DNA from: Rhizomys pruinosus
Lineage: Eukaryota; Chordata; Mammalia; Rodentia; Spalacidae
Assembly (NCBI GenBank): GCA_009823505.1
Contig: VZQC01008777.1
Coordinates: 1,011,314 to 1,075,313 of the forward strand
Direction: 5' to 3'
DNA length: 64,000 nt
This document shows positions 33,126 through 45,659 of this stretch, in pieces (position 1 is the stretch's first letter; each line of letters opens with the position of its first letter). The notes under the pieces are model-generated. The model did no database searches. It saw only the letters and a list, made by a program, of their open reading frames with translations, and was not told the origin of the DNA. Position numbers and translations under genes: made by a program.

Positions 33126-33524
33126 TGCCCTTACCCTCATCACTGGCCATAAAACCTGCATGTCCAGAGTCTTCGGTGCCATCTACTTGCTCCACATATG
33201 TCACTGATTTGCCATGGAGGCCACAGACATGTGCCAAACACGAAGGCAGCATATCACTCAAAGCAAAGTTAAAATGCTTCTTGGTCATGTGCTAATGGAA
33301 TTAAGAATGACTCCAAAATCCTTATTCGTATTTTTTCTGTTTTTGTTTTGTTTTCAAATTAGTAAACAATGCAACAGTTCTCATTATGGAATTTTATAAA
33401 TAATTTGCTTTCTGTTTGTCTTCTTGTGCTCTTCCTTTCTCCTATGACTCTTCTCGTTTGTTCTGCACCTAGTAGTCCCTTTCCTGCTTTTCTCACATAG
33501 CTTTGTTATCCTTACCCCAACTTT
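33126..33524. other. Unique sequence
   Basis: No recognised gene or repeat. A short minus-strand frame at 33097-33288 is not similar to anything I know. Confidence 0.4.
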
Positions 33525-33538
33525 AAATCTCCTTTTCA

Positions 33539-33768
33539 GGCTGGAGAGATAGCCTAGCGGTTAAGAGCACCGACTGCTCTTGCAGAGGACCCAGGCTCAA
33601 TCCCCAGCACCCACCTGGCGGATGAAAACCATCTGTAACTCCAATTCCAGGAGAACTCCAGTTCCAGGGGAATCCAAGACTGAGACCCTCTTCTGACCTC
33701 CGCGGCATTGTATGACATGGGTGCACAAACCTACATGCAGACAGTACATTCATACGCATACAAAAAAA
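33539..33768 (+). mobile_element. B2 SINE, subfamily with 17-bp internal duplication
   Basis: Full length with the doubled 17-mer. It also has a local gagac repeat (ccaagactgagaccctc). Perfect 14-bp TSDs AAATCTCCTTTTCA lie at 33525-33538 and 33769-33782. Short A-tail. Confidence 0.95.
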
Positions 33769-33782
33769 AAATCTCCTTTTCA

Positions 33783-34212
33783 CTTCTTCTGGACTGCTTT
33801 CTAGCTTCAGGACTTACACACACTCACACACACACACAATAAATAAATAAATAGATAAGTAAATAAGTAAACAAATTAATAATTTAAGTAAAATAAAGAT
33901 AAGGATCCGCATATGAAGGAATACATGGAATGTCTCTTTCTAGTCTATTTCGCTTAACTTTAAGTGTACTTTAAATTCACAAAAGAGAGAATACTGGAAG
34001 GAATGGACTGTCCTGTGAGTTCAGGAATAAGTGTATCTATTTGAGCAAAGAAATAAGAAATCAAGGAAGAAGCAATGTTCACTGCCCCAATGGGCAGCTA
34101 AGGGCTGACTAAGCAGGGCAAAAGAAGGGAAGATGACCGGAGGGAGAGTACGAAGACACTTGGATTCAAAGAGAAAATTCTGTGAGAGCAATAAGGAAAT
34201 GAGTTGTTTATT
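33783..34212. other. Unique sequence, short CA and AAAT runs
   Basis: A (CA)n patch at 33818-33838 and (AAAT/AAGT)n at 33838-33900. No gene seen. Confidence 0.45.
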
Positions 34213-34503
34213 TTATTTAACAGAAGTGCAGTAATGATACTCAGCACGTTTAAAAGCATGCAAGTGTAAATAAAAATAGTTAGCTTTGAGCTTTTGTAAT
34301 TTCATACAACAGTTCTTACTAAAGTTTAGAACAGTATCCCATCCATGCCCTCTAACTCCCGACGAGACTTCACATATTCTATCATCTCTGGTAACTCCTA
34401 CCCAGTCAGGGGTATGTACTAAATTGTCCTTCAGTACAAATTCATCCACTGGAGTCTCGTCAGCCCAGCTAGTAGCAATCCGTCTCCAATATTTCTCATT
34501 CAA
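34213..34503 (-). pseudogene. Candidate retrocopy 3' end, frameshifted, unidentified
   Basis: The minus-strand frame has protein-like composition (KYWRRIATSWADETPVDEF, then LKDNLVHTPDWVG). A second minus frame takes over (ELPEMIEYVKSRRELEG, then MDGILF and a stop), so a one- or two-base shift near 34385-34395 would join two coding-like halves. An AATAAA-type signal follows 120-150 bases later (gttaaataaaataaac, near 34215). No acceptor-type pyrimidine tract lies just upstream. I cannot name the parent gene; a retrocopy is the best guess, a decayed terminal exon the alternative. Confidence 0.35.
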
Positions 34504-34859
34504 GGTCTAGCACACCTTATTTCTCTCCTCCCCTCCCAGGCCCTTGTTTAATTGAGTTGGCAAGGATCCTGTGCTTGACACCACCATTGCCACAAGTTCA
34601 CAGGCACAAGCTTCCAGTGGCCTGAAAGCCTCTGTTCCTCTGTATTTATAAAACGGCCTTGGGTCTTCCAATCCTTATGCTCCCTATTCTACAATGGTCC
34701 CTAAGTCATGGGTGGTTGAGTTTCAATACAGGAGGCCCATCCAGGGCTACTCACACTGCAGTCTCTTACTCTTTAAATCTTGGTCAGTTATGGGCTTCTG
34801 TGTACATGATACTCTGTTGTAGAAGGTTCACTGGTGAGGGCTGAAGGATGTATTAGTAT
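34504..34859. other. Unique sequence
   Basis: No confident assignment. Parts may be worn L1 3' sequence belonging to the segment that follows. Confidence 0.4.
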
Positions 34860-35331
34860 TCTCTCTATCCCTCTTTCTGCTATGTCCCATAGTGTAGAGG
34901 TTGAATTATAGATGTGTCACCCAGGACTGGGCATCAGTCATAGTTATATTCTCTGTGTCTGACCAGTTGTGGAACTCTGCAGTAGCCTCCACCTGTTGCA
35001 AAAAGGAGTTTCCTTGATGAGTGGTGTACCATATGCTTGTTTGTAAATGTAAGGATCCATGTTTAGCTTATGGAAAGAAATTTCATTTCAGTCAGGTGGG
35101 ACAAGAACTGGTATTCTTTAAGCCAGATACTCTGCATAGACTGACTAGAGCTCAGGGGATGAACTAACACTGGGGAGTGGCTGGGGAGATTAGTTGGGCA
35201 CAGAGGGTCCTAACTCAAATGACAGAATGTGTGAACTCCAGTGGTGGGAGCCTGCGGGAGGGTACCAAAGGGGAAGGGGGTATAAAGGCAACTAAGACTG
35301 ATGGAAATGTTATATACGAAATACACAGACA
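34860..35331 (+). mobile_element. Old L1 3' region (Lx-like)
   Basis: gaccagttgtggaactctgc, caaaaaggagtttccttgatg and gggaagggggtataaaggc align with the segment at 12690-13372. A B2 has inserted at its 3' end. Confidence 0.6.
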
Positions 35332-35578
35332 GGGTGGGAGAGATGGTCTAGTGGTTAAGAGGGTTAAGAGCACCAACTGCTCTTGCAGAGGACCCGGGTT
35401 CGATCCCCAGCACCCATATGGAGGCTGAGAACTGTCTTTGACTCCAGGTCCAGGGGAATCCCACGCCCTCTTCTGACCTACGTGGCATTGCACAACACGG
35501 GTGCACAAACCTACATGCAGACAGTACATTCCTGCACATAACAAAATAAATAAATAAATTTTTAAAAATTAAAAAAAA
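35332..35578 (+). mobile_element. B2 SINE with duplicated 10 bases in head
   Basis: Long B2 without the 17-bp internal duplication. The head reads gttaagagggttaagagc, a local repeat of GGTTAAGAG not seen in the other copies. The tail is AAATAAATAAATAAATTT. Confidence 0.92.
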
Positions 35579-35733
35579 TCATGTACTACCATACATGGCT
35601 CAGTAAAGGCATGCACCACCACACATGGTTCAAAAACATGAACTTATTGTTTAAATTATATTCAATACTAAAAGATGTGATAAAACACAGTGCACATGAA
35701 AATGGATTCTCCTTAAAAAATATACCTTGTTAT

Positions 35734-35950
35734 GGGGGCTGGAGAGATGGCTCAGCGGTTAAGAGCACCAACTGCTCTTGCAAAGGCCCTGGGTTCGATT
35801 CCCAGCACCCACATGGCGGCTAAGAACTGTCTTTAACTCCGGTTCCAGGGGAATCTGATGCCCTCTTCTAAACTCTACAGCACTGCACGACATGGGTGCA
35901 CAAACCTACATGTAGACAGTACACTAATTCACATAAAAATAAATTAAAAA
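35734..35950 (+). mobile_element. B2 SINE, subfamily without internal duplication
   Basis: Full length from gggggctggagagatggctc to an AAATAAATTAAA tail, then a (TA)n microsatellite at 35957-35991. Confidence 0.93.
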
Positions 35951-35991
35951 ATAAAAAATATTTTATATATAGATATATATATATATATATC

Positions 35992-37700
35992 TTGTTGCAT
36001 TGTCTAGCTGTGTGGACAAGGTTATTAGAACCTATATCTTCTCTAAGCCTTGTTTTCTCAATATTCAGAGGACTAATAAATTTATCTTCTGTACAGATTA
36101 GTGCATGGAAAACCCAGCAAAATGCTAATATATAAAATTTCTCAAGAGTCATATTATTGTTAATTTTCAAATTAATTCAATGTTTTTGGAATACATTCTA
36201 GGTTCTATTTGCTGGGCTGAGCCCCAGGGTTCCAAGGATGGATGAAATTTCATATGTTTATTCATTGTTTTACTGTGAAGAAATCAGGAACTAGCTAACA
36301 ATTTTAATATTGCATCATGCAGAGGGTGCTGAAGGCAAACAGAAGGGCCCTGGTACCGCTCTGGTACCATGAACAAACCCACAAGAATGAGAGGGTGAAG
36401 AGCCTAGAAGTAGTATCTGCCATATGCCTAAGAGGTCAGGTAACATTCCCTAGTAAGAGCTGATAAGATTGAGAAGGGCTGTCTCAGTGCTAATTTCTTA
36501 CTAATGGTTTAGAATGCTCCAGCCAAATGGTGTACCCAGAGCACATCCAGTCAGGAAAATAGATTGGGCTACACAATTTCCTAAGGAACTGCCATTTGTG
36601 CAAGTCTGATTCCAGTGGATATGGGAGAGAATGTTAATTTCTCTATAAAACTCACAAGGAAAAACTCTAGACCAGGAAATACAACAGATAAATTTTAGTG
36701 TCCATCAATTGGTGGGTGAATCCTGAGTACCCTCTACAGACCTTGACTTCTTCTGTAGAATGAATAGCCTTTAGGCATCTCAACAATGTTATTTTTTCTA
36801 TAGTTTCAAGTCAGTTTTCTACAGATTATTTAAACTAGAATTTTTCTCTCTCCCTGAGAATTTTCTGGAACAACTGAATCCAAAAAAGGAACCAGAAGAT
36901 AATATATTACATAAACATATAAGCATACAAATATAAAATGCCTATCACTCTTCTGATAGGTAATCTCTTCCCAGGGAGGCATTGCCAATCAATCACCACA
37001 CTCATTCATGCCAAGGCTAGATGAGGACTCATTATCCCACTTGAACTCAGAAATGACAAATGAGACTGTTTGACAGCATATTTACATAGTTAAGGACTAT
37101 TCTCAAAGGAAAAATTCCAAATTCACAATCACCATTTGGAAACGTAACTGTTGGAATGCTGGGGCCCCAAAAGACATCCAGTTATTTGTTTGCAAGGCCT
37201 TGGATATTTATCTTGCTAGTAATCATAAACAACTCACTGCCAGTGTTCATTTACTAGTTGTTCCTAGTAACTGCCTCAGTACTGATCTTTTTCTGTTTTT
37301 CATATTTTTCTGATATCTTCAACAAGGATTGTATTCTTTTTGAAATGTGATTATACTATGATGCAATACAGCTTGATGATTTTTACAATCATGCACTCAT
37401 TCATCATTCAAAAAAATGTCAATATGTTTTATATAAAATATTAAGCCAATAAGAAGCAGTAAGAATAAAATGTGAATAATTTTAAAAAATGCTCTTCTTC
37501 CTGAAGTGACTATTGTGAGTGTAATGATATAGATGGGTTATAAGAGATTGGAGTAGTTCTAGAGTGTGGGTGGGAATTAGAGAAATACAGACAGGAGCAT
37601 GGGGATTTCCATATAAAGCTGGCATGAAGCATTGAGAAGACCACTCACTGTGGCTGATTGACTCCTCTCTACCTCTTGGTAACAAAGCATTGTAGTTGTG
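35992..37700. other. Unique sequence, no gene recognised
   Basis: 1.7 kb of AT-rich DNA without recognisable repeats or coding frames, the longest apparently repeat-free stretch in this part. Confidence 0.45.
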
Positions 37701-37769
37701 GAAGGCAGTTTTTTTTTTCTTTTTTTTGTAAAACTTTATTGAATTCTTGTGTATTTGATACAGAACATT

Positions 37770-39610
37770 CTTTATAAAATATTTTTATTGATGTTTTGTG
37801 TATTTCACACAACATTTCTCAGTCCAAATTAGACACATTCCCTTTTCTATGTCCCCCACCCCACCCCAGTTCATGCATTCTGCCATACATGTCTTTTATC
37901 TTTTTATCAGTCTTTTTAAAGTTTTTCTCTGCAGAGGTTTATTGATGGCTAGAAGTTAACTGTTTCAGTCAGTTCTTTGACCCAGTCCTTTTGTCCTTGT
38001 TGTTCCCTCCCATTTGGATTGCTCCAAAATATGCATATATATATGTCACATATATACCAAAATTATAACCTCCGAAAATAAACTGTATGTTAATTCCAAA
38101 ATATATTTAGGAGAACACATTTTCCCTTTAATTTTATTTTGCTCTAAAATATGAATATATACCCTCCATCCATATACCATGATTACAAAGTCTGGAAAAT
38201 AAGTGCTAAGTTAATTCTAGAGCCTGTTAACAGGTTCATATTATAACAGCACAGTTGCTTTCAGATAAAAAGAAATATAACATTAACATTGCTCACCTTG
38301 CCTTTCAACTAGGGATTTGGTGCTAGCATCCATAAATGAGGGATACCATTCATCATTTGTTTTTCAGGGACTGGGTTACTTCACTTAGCATAATGGTTTC
38401 AAGTTCCATCCATTTACCTGCAAAGTTCAGGATTTCATCCTTCTTTATCACTTCATAGAATTCCATTGTGTACCACATTTTCTCTATCCACTCGTTGGTT
38501 TAGGGATACTTGGGCTGCTTCCAGCTCTTCACTATTGTGAAAAGAGCTGCAATAAACAGATATGCATGTATCTCTGTGATAGGATGAGGCTTATGTGTAT
38601 ATACACAGGAGTGGTATGACTGGGTCAGGTGGTAGATTCATTTTCAGTTTCTTGAGAATTTTCCACAGTGATTTCCATAGGGGTTGCATGAGTTTGCATT
38701 CCCACTAGTAGTGGATGAGTGTTCACCTTTCCCCACAACCCCTTCAGCATTTGGTATCCTTTGTTTATTGATCCTAGCTAGTCTTACCAGCATAAGATGA
38801 AATCTTAGGGTGGATTTAATTTACATTTCCTTAATTATTAGTGATGTTGAGCACTTTTTAAGATGTTTCTCAGCCATCTTTACTTCTTCATTTGTGAAGT
38901 CTCTGTTCAGCTCTTTGACTCCATCTTTTGAGTGAGTCATTTGTTTTCCTGCACCTTTGTTTTTTGAGTAGTTCATACACTTTGGATGTTAATGCTCTAT
39001 CAGATGTATCACTGGTGAAGGTTTTCTCCCACTCTGTGGGTTTTCTCTTCACTTCTTTGATTGTTTCTTTTGTAGTATAGAAACTCTTGAGTTTCATAAG
39101 GTCTCATTTGACAATTGTTGACCTTATTTTTTGTGCAGCTGTTGTCTGATTTAGAAAGTCTTTTCCTACGCCTATGTCTTGTAGGTTATTACCAACGTTT
39201 TCTTCTATCATTTTCAGAGTTTTGGGTTTCACATTGAGGTCTTTGATCCATTTGGAGGTGATTTTTGCACATGGTGAGAGGTAGGGGTTTAGTTTTATTC
39301 TTCCACAGGTGGTGATCCAGTTATGCCAACACCATTTGCTGAAGATGCTGTTTTTTCTCCACTGAGTCTTCTTGGCCCCTTTGTTGAATATGAGGTAGCT
39401 GAAATTGGATGTGTTCAGGTTCAGATCCTCAATTTTATTCCATTGATCTACCAGTCTGCTTTTATGACTATAGCCCTGTAATATAGTTTAAAGTCTGGTA
39501 TGGTAATCCTCACTGTACTGCTTTTTTTTGCTCAAGGTTGCTTTGGCTATCCAAGGTTTTTTGTTTCTCCATATGAACTTTAGGATGGCTTTTTTGGGGG
39601 TTTCATGAAT
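37770..39610 (-). pseudogene. L1, 3' half of ORF2 and 3' UTR, antisense
   Basis: On the minus strand, from right to left: ORF2 reverse transcriptase-distal part (39600-38880), Cys-rich C-terminal domain and end (38780-38400), 3' UTR (38350-37770) with polypurine tract (ggggtggggtgggggac near 37855) and the CATCAATAAAAA end. Frames are broken by stops; the longest open part is 38888-39097. The 5' end is truncated at about 39610. Confidence 0.85.
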
Positions 39611-39721
39611 TACTGTTGACCTTGTATATATTATGAGACTCTAGACTTTTCAGAAAATGCTCATTTGCTTCCTACTCAGTTTGAAGCATGACAAAGCAAG
39701 TTCAGCTATAAATATTGCAGT

Positions 39722-39942
39722 GGCCTGAGACGTATGGGCCTAAGTTTTAAGAGCTCACCAAGTTTTTCAGAGGACCCGGGTTCATCCCAAGCACCCACAT
39801 GGCGGCTGAGACCGTCTAACTCCAATTCAGGAGAACTCCAGTTCCAGGGGAAGTCCGAGGACCCTCTTCTGACCTCCGGCATTGCACATCCGGGTGCACA
39901 AACCTCATGCAGACAGTACACTCATACACATACAAAAAAAAT
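39722..39942 (+). mobile_element. B2 SINE, indel-rich
   Basis: Long B2 with the internal duplication. The head is badly damaged (tggcctgagacgtatgggcc) and single bases are missing along the body (gctgagaccgtctaactcc). Confidence 0.85.
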
Positions 39943-40183
39943 AATCTTTATCTACAGGGTTGTCTGGGGTCTCCTTCCTAAATGTTTGAAACCTTCCTTC
40001 TATGTTATCTTTACTCAGTCTGGTAAAATTAGATGCATTAGAAGCAAGACTACATGCAAGGATAATAGAGCCATAAACGTTTTTGCAATTTTTTGTGAGG
40101 AGTATGTGGCAACAGAGTGTGAGCCAATACTGCCCCAGAGCCTGTTCTTCTTATCTGTCAGTTTAAGTATTTCTCCCTTTTTT

Positions 40184-41568
40184 AAAAATATTTTTATTGA
40201 TGCTTTGTGCATTCATACATTATTTTTCCAATTCAGTTTCAGGCACATTTCCCTTCCCTTCCCCCCACCCCCACCCCATCCCAGATAATGAATTCTGCCA
40301 TAACTGTCCTGCTCTTCTCTCAGTTTTTTTTTTCATTTTTAGCTATACGTGATAACCATGAGTACAACATCCTTATGCAAACCAAATCTGCAGGCTGTTG
40401 TGCCAAACCCCCACAGCCCCACCATCCAGTGGGGGTGAAGGTTGTTTGTTCAATCAAGTTGATCATGAATGAGTGTGCCAGCACTAATTGCTGTAGTTTC
40501 ACCATTCACCCCAATCGCAGCCCCACATTACCATCCCTCCCCTCTTCCACAGATTGTCCCTAGGCTTAGAAAAGCACAGGTGGATGAGAAGCAAGACAGT
40601 CCACTCTCTCTGGAGCTGTTTCTTGGACTCTGGTCAATTCTGGCTGTTTCCTTTCATGGGCTGACAGTTTGTCCGGAATAACCTTTCATCCTACTAATGA
40701 AGCACAAGCAATTAGATATATAGGTATTTAACAGCACTATAGTTATGGTAGGTTACTTTGGCATAGACACATATGTTTGGATAATGTAACCCAGAATTAC
40801 ATTTTTTCCCGCTAAATATGAAGGGTCTTACTGTGGCTTATAACATCTCCTAACCTGTAGAGGATGTAAGCTTGTGGCATCAGCCATGGGTTATTCCTCC
40901 AAGGAGAGAGCCAATAGCAATAGATTTGGGATATACAGGCACCATGGCTGCCTCTGTGGCACAGTATTTCCAGGCAGGTGAGTTGTAGCTGGTGCTGACA
41001 GTGGAGTCTTGCTTGACTCAGGGAGAACCGTATTTGCTTATTGGTGTTAGTGGCCTTTTGGTAACACTCTCTGGCGTTCCAGGGGCCATCTTTACACTTG
41101 CATGTTGGTCTCAATACATCCCTCCCATGTTAACGTCAGGTCTTCAGCAGCAGGGCCTTTATCGCCTCTCCTCCTGCAGTGTATCCCAACTTAGAGGCAA
41201 GGGGCCCTTACCTTTTGTGGGGCCTTGGATCCCCTGGCCAACATCCCCTGGTAGAACAATCCAATGCTGATGTCAGAGCTCCTCCATTATATACTTTGCC
41301 TAAGTGCATAGCCCAAGGACTTTGTATATATTGGATCTGAACTAGAGTATATTCCTTTTCACAGTTCTTAGTCTTATTTTCAATTAAAGAAGGCAGTTTC
41401 AGTTTTACTGGTTTTATAAGATTACCTCTATTGTTGTCTCCAATTTACAGTTGGAGAACGACTCATCATTGTCATATTTTCTCCTGTTCTATGGGGGGGG
41501 AGGCAAGAAAGTCTCTCATATCAAAACCTCTGTGGCACCTAGAAGGTAAGTTTCATTAGTACTCATAA
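40184..41568 (-). mobile_element. L1-type 3' element, 1.4 kb, non-coding
   Basis: Inverted copy of the element at 10133-11847, lacking its first 300 bases. Flanking TSDs are TATTTCTCCCTTTTTT (40168-40183) and TATTTCTCACCTTTTT (41569-41584). The 3' end is on the left: TTTTTATTGATGCTTTGTGC, then a C-rich (complement of G-rich) tract at 40258-40280. Matching landmarks include gtggcacctagaaggtaag and the ccacaaaaggtaaggg complement. Confidence 0.82.
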
Positions 41569-41629
41569 TATTTCTCACCTTTTTAGTGCACCAGACTTTG
41601 GCATTAAGGTCAAACCCAAATATTTTCTT

Positions 41630-41765
41630 TTTTTATTCAACAGGCTCGCCCTAATTCCAGCCTGCCTATAAGTCACTATGTGGACCAGGCTGGCTTCCAT
41701 CTCATAGAGATGCACCTGCCTCTGCCTTCTAAGTTCTTGGATTAAAGGAGTGAAATGTGTGAGCA
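41630..41765 (-). mobile_element. B1 SINE, antisense, old
   Basis: tatgtggaccaggctggcttcc and gcacctgcctctgccttc are B1 reverse-complement core. The ends are worn. Confidence 0.7.
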
Positions 41766-43600
41766 ACCCATAATTTTACCATGGACCATTTTCTTCACAG
41801 CGTATTAAAAGTTAACACCTGCATCGATGTAATTGTAAAGTTGATAAACATTATAAAACTTCATATTGTTAATAACTTTACAGAAATAGTGTTACAGTTT
41901 CTTTCTCTTATTACTTTAACAGCCATAACAGTGGTATTTACCCATGTTAAAAACTAAAAATTATTCTCTAAGAATATGGAATCTGACTGTACTTAAGTAG
42001 AGATACTGATGTTGATAAGGTTTGACATGCTATAAATGAATTGTTTGTTTACTTCTTAAACTTGAATAGTTCAGTCTAGATTTCATGTAATTTTATATTC
42101 CTGGAAGAAATTTAGCATATTTAAAGTAAAAAAAAAAGAAAATCACCAAAATTTCCAAATAAAATCATCATAAAAAAGTTTCTGTAGTGCATGGGCTTTT
42201 AGAAGGAGTTGAGATTTACCAACGAAAATCTGTAGCTATCACTGTATGCTCCATTGTCACAAAGGCAGGTAAATGAGAAAGCAGAACTAGGGCTCAAGAG
42301 AGTTAGAATTGAAATATAAATTAAATGTAATCATACAATGTATTATTGCCTATGTTCCCACGTAGCTCAAAAACCCATTTCAGTATAAACACAGAGACAG
42401 CCTGTTCCATCAGCAACAAGCTGACCTTCTCAAGAGGGAAAATAAATGATCTATTTTCACAACTGAAACTGAGTTTTGAGAAAGGGAATGTGATTGTAGG
42501 CACAGAGTGGTTGCAGGATTGCAATTTAAATGAACTCTTCAATTCTGAAAGAATACCAAGATCAATCTTCAAGCAAACCTCACACACCCTTCTAATACCC
42601 TCTACTTTTTTCTCTCATTTCAAACAGTGGAAAAATAAGATACAAAACGAAATATAAGAAACAAATCATAAAAACACAGATTGTAACTGACTGAAAAAAA
42701 TTCTATGTTATGAACTTTAGATAGTGCATATAATCATACCCTTTGTCCTAAAAATACAATGCCAATTACGTAGAGAAGGAAACTACAATTATCCCATTAA
42801 AACATCTAATAAGATTCTAACATAGTCTTTCATGCACTGGGTATTGTTGTAGGTAGTGAGTTCACAGCCAAGATTAAGTGAAAATAGTGGTATATCCACC
42901 TCATTTAGTAATATATTGGGTACCTTGAAATAGAAAATACTATTTAGTTTCAATAATTTTTTATATTTACTACAATGGTCATTATAATTACTAAATATAG
43001 GCACTTTATGAATGAAGAATTATCTCAATGATTTTTATTCCATTTATTAATTTAATTTTAACATGAGGTAAATCCTATTTGTATTTTCATTTGACACTGA
43101 AAGAATTGAGATATGATGGGATTATGACTTGTCTAAAGCCACAAGCCATGAAAGGGTCAGCTAGTCTGTGAATATATATCTATGGATAGATAGATAGATT
43201 TAACTTGAATCAGACCATCTGAATCCTGAACCTTTACAATGAAGATATATTAAAGTGCATCTCCATTTGTTCTGAGAAGTAGCAACCTATACTTTCTGAC
43301 AAATTTTAGCAAAGGAACCAATTATAACATGTAAACTAAACAAAACCACCTTACAAAAGGTAGTTTAACTTAGCCTAAACATGAAGATATATTGGTGGTC
43401 CCTAAGCTGAAGGCACAAAATCTCCATCACTTTTTTGACATTCCAATTCTGGAGGGTGCCAAAACCATGTAGAAGGCAGTTTGAAAACCTCTGCCCCTAA
43501 CATTTTGCTTAGATTCAAGAAATAGATGCATTCATTCTAGAGAGGTATAATGCATTTGATTTATTACTTCAGTAAATGTACACAATTAAGTAAATAATAA
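41766..43600. other. Mostly unique AT-rich sequence
   Basis: No gene recognised. It includes the diverged repeat at 42360-42600 and a (GATA)n bit at 43183-43198. Confidence 0.45.
42360..42600 (+). repeat. Unclassified diverged repeat, copy 1
   Basis: acagagacagcc, gtaggcacagagtggttgcagg and aaatgaactcttcaattctg recur in the same order at 45660-45815 with many differences. I do not recognise the family. Confidence 0.5.
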
Positions 43601-43620
43601 AAATAGTAAAAATGTCAGTT

Positions 43621-44043
43621 TTATACATTTCTCTTCATTTCCTTGATTGTTTCTTTAGCTGTACTAAAGCTTTTGAGTTTGATGAGGTCCCACATATCAG
43701 CTGTTGGCCTTATTTTCTGCACAGCTGCTGTTTGATTTAGAAAGTCTTTTCCTACACCTATGTCTTGTAGGTTGCTGCTGACTTTTTCTTCTATCACCTT
43801 CAAGGTTTCAGGTTTCAGGTTGAGATCTTTGATCCACTTGGAGTTTATTTTTGTATAGGTGAGAGGTAGGGGCTTAATTTTGTTCTTCTACAAATGGTGA
43901 TCCAGTTTTTCCAACACCATTTGCTGAAGATGTTATCTTTCCTCCATTGAGCTTTTTTGGCCCCTTTGGCAAATATGAGGTGGCTGAAGTTATATGAGCT
44001 CACGTTTGGCTCTTCAATATTGTCAATATTGTTCAATGGTTCT

Positions 44044-44044
<1 letters not shown>
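43621..44044 (-). pseudogene. L1 ORF2 fragment, antisense
   Basis: Reverse-complement ORF2 distal part: tttagctgtactaaagcttttgag, gtggtgatccag-like and ttggcccctttggcaaatatg. A poly-T run follows immediately, where a younger antisense L1 starts. Confidence 0.8.

Positions 44045-44082
<38 letters not shown>
44045..44082. repeat. Poly(T) run, 38 bases
   Basis: Uninterrupted T's, then ac and nine more T's. It fits the poly(A) tail of the antisense L1 at 44095-44402. Confidence 0.9.
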
Positions 44083-44088
<6 letters not shown>

Positions 44089-44094
44089 TTTTTG

Positions 44095-44402
44095 CTTAAT
44101 TTAATTTTCTTTTTTAACATTGAGGTTTTGTGCATTTCATACATCGTTTCTCAGTACAATCTAGACTCATCTCCCCTTCCATCCCCCCACCACACTAGAG
44201 TTCATGCACCCTGCAATTCCTGCCCTGTATCTTTTTCTGAGTCTTTTCAAAGTTTTTCAAAGCAGAGGCTTATTGTCCTTGGGAGAGCTTTACTGTTTCA
44301 GTTGGTTCCCTGTCCCAGTTCCTCTGCTGTTGTTCCCTCCAATCTGTATTGCTTCAACATATGCATAAGACCCCAGGGCACTTGATATCTGGATCATAGG
44401 AA
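44095..44402 (-). mobile_element. L1 3' UTR, antisense, cut by the gap
   Basis: taacattgaggttttgtgcatttc, the ccttccatccccccaccacac polypurine complement and gcagaggcttattgtcc match the 3' UTR at 37790-37960. It runs into the Ns. Confidence 0.8.
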
Positions 44403-45219
44403 NNNNNNNNNNNNNNNNNNNNNNNNNNNNNNNNNNNNNNNNNNNNNNNNNNNNNNNNNNNNNNNNNNNNNNNNNNNNNNNNNNNNNNNNNNNNNNNNNN
44501 NNNNNNNNNNNNNNNNNNNNNNNNNNNNNNNNNNNNNNNNNNNNNNNNNNNNNNNNNNNNNNNNNNNNNNNNNNNNNNNNNNNNNNNNNNNNNNNNNNNN
44601 NNNNNNNNNNNNNNNNNNNNNNNNNNNNNNNNNNNNNNNNNNNNNNNNNNNNNNNNNNNNNNNNNNNNNNNNNNNNNNNNNNNNNNNNNNNNNNNNNNNN
44701 NNNNNNNNNNNNNNNNNNNNNNNNNNNNNNNNNNNNNNNNNNNNNNNNNNNNNNNNNNNNNNNNNNNNNNNNNNNNNNNNNNNNNNNNNNNNNNNNNNNN
44801 NNNNNNNNNNNNNNNNNNNNNNNNNNNNNNNNNNNNNNNNNNNNNNNNNNNNNNNNNNNNNNNNNNNNNNNNNNNNNNNNNNNNNNNNNNNNNNNNNNNN
44901 NNNNNNNNNNNNNNNNNNNNNNNNNNNNNNNNNNNNNNNNNNNNNNNNNNNNNNNNNNNNNNNNNNNNNNNNNNNNNNNNNNNNNNNNNNNNNNNNNNNN
45001 NNNNNNNNNNNNNNNNNNNNNNNNNNNNNNNNNNNNNNNNNNNNNNNNNNNNNNNNNNNNNNNNNNNNNNNNNNNNNNNNNNNNNNNNNNNNNNNNNNNN
45101 NNNNNNNNNNNNNNNNNNNNNNNNNNNNNNNNNNNNNNNNNNNNNNNNNNNNNNNNNNNNNNNNNNNNNNNNNNNNNNNNNNNNNNNNNNNNNNNNNNNN
45201 NNNNNNNNNNNNNNNNNNN
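44403..45219. other. Assembly gap (817 N)
   Basis: No sequence. The open frame reported by translation across it is meaningless. The left side is L1 3' UTR; the right side does not look like L1, so the gap probably hides the rest of that L1 and its 5' junction. Confidence 0.99.
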
Positions 45220-45370
45220 TGGTCCTGCACCACAGACATGGGATGCTGTCTGCTCAAAGCAACAACATATCCAGGGATGAAGGAGAAAATGCCAGGTCCA
45301 AAATATTACATTCCACCAAAGCTTCCAGAAAAATTATGAAACTTGTTGAGTTAGAAATGCCACTCTACCA

Positions 45371-45612
45371 GGGCTGGAGAGATAGCCTAGTGGTTAAGAG
45401 CACCGACTGCTATTGCAGAGGACCCGGGTTCATTCTCAGCACCCAATGGGGCTAGAACCGTCTGTAACTCCAATTCCAGGAGAACTCCCGTTCCAGGGGA
45501 ATCTGACACCCTCTCTTCGACCTCCAGGCATTGCACCGACACAGGGGCACAAATACATGCAGACAGTACATTATACAAATAAAAACTAAAAAATAAAGAA
45601 ATTAACAAAAAA
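45371..45612 (+). mobile_element. B2 SINE, subfamily with 17-bp internal duplication, indel-rich
   Basis: TSDs GAAATGCCACTCTACCA (45354-45370) and GAATGCCACTCTACCA (45614-45629). Several one-base deletions in the body (cacccaatggggctag). Confidence 0.93.
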
Positions 45613-45659
45613 AGAATGCCACTCTACCAAAGAATCTCTCAAGAGGCCAAAAACTGTGG

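Noticed and set aside
39734..40288. 184-codon plus frame
   Set aside because: It runs across a damaged B2, unique DNA and the reverse complement of an L1 tail; no consistent protein character.
44394..45257. 287-codon open frame on the minus strand
   Set aside because: It consists of undetermined bases translated as X; it is the gap.
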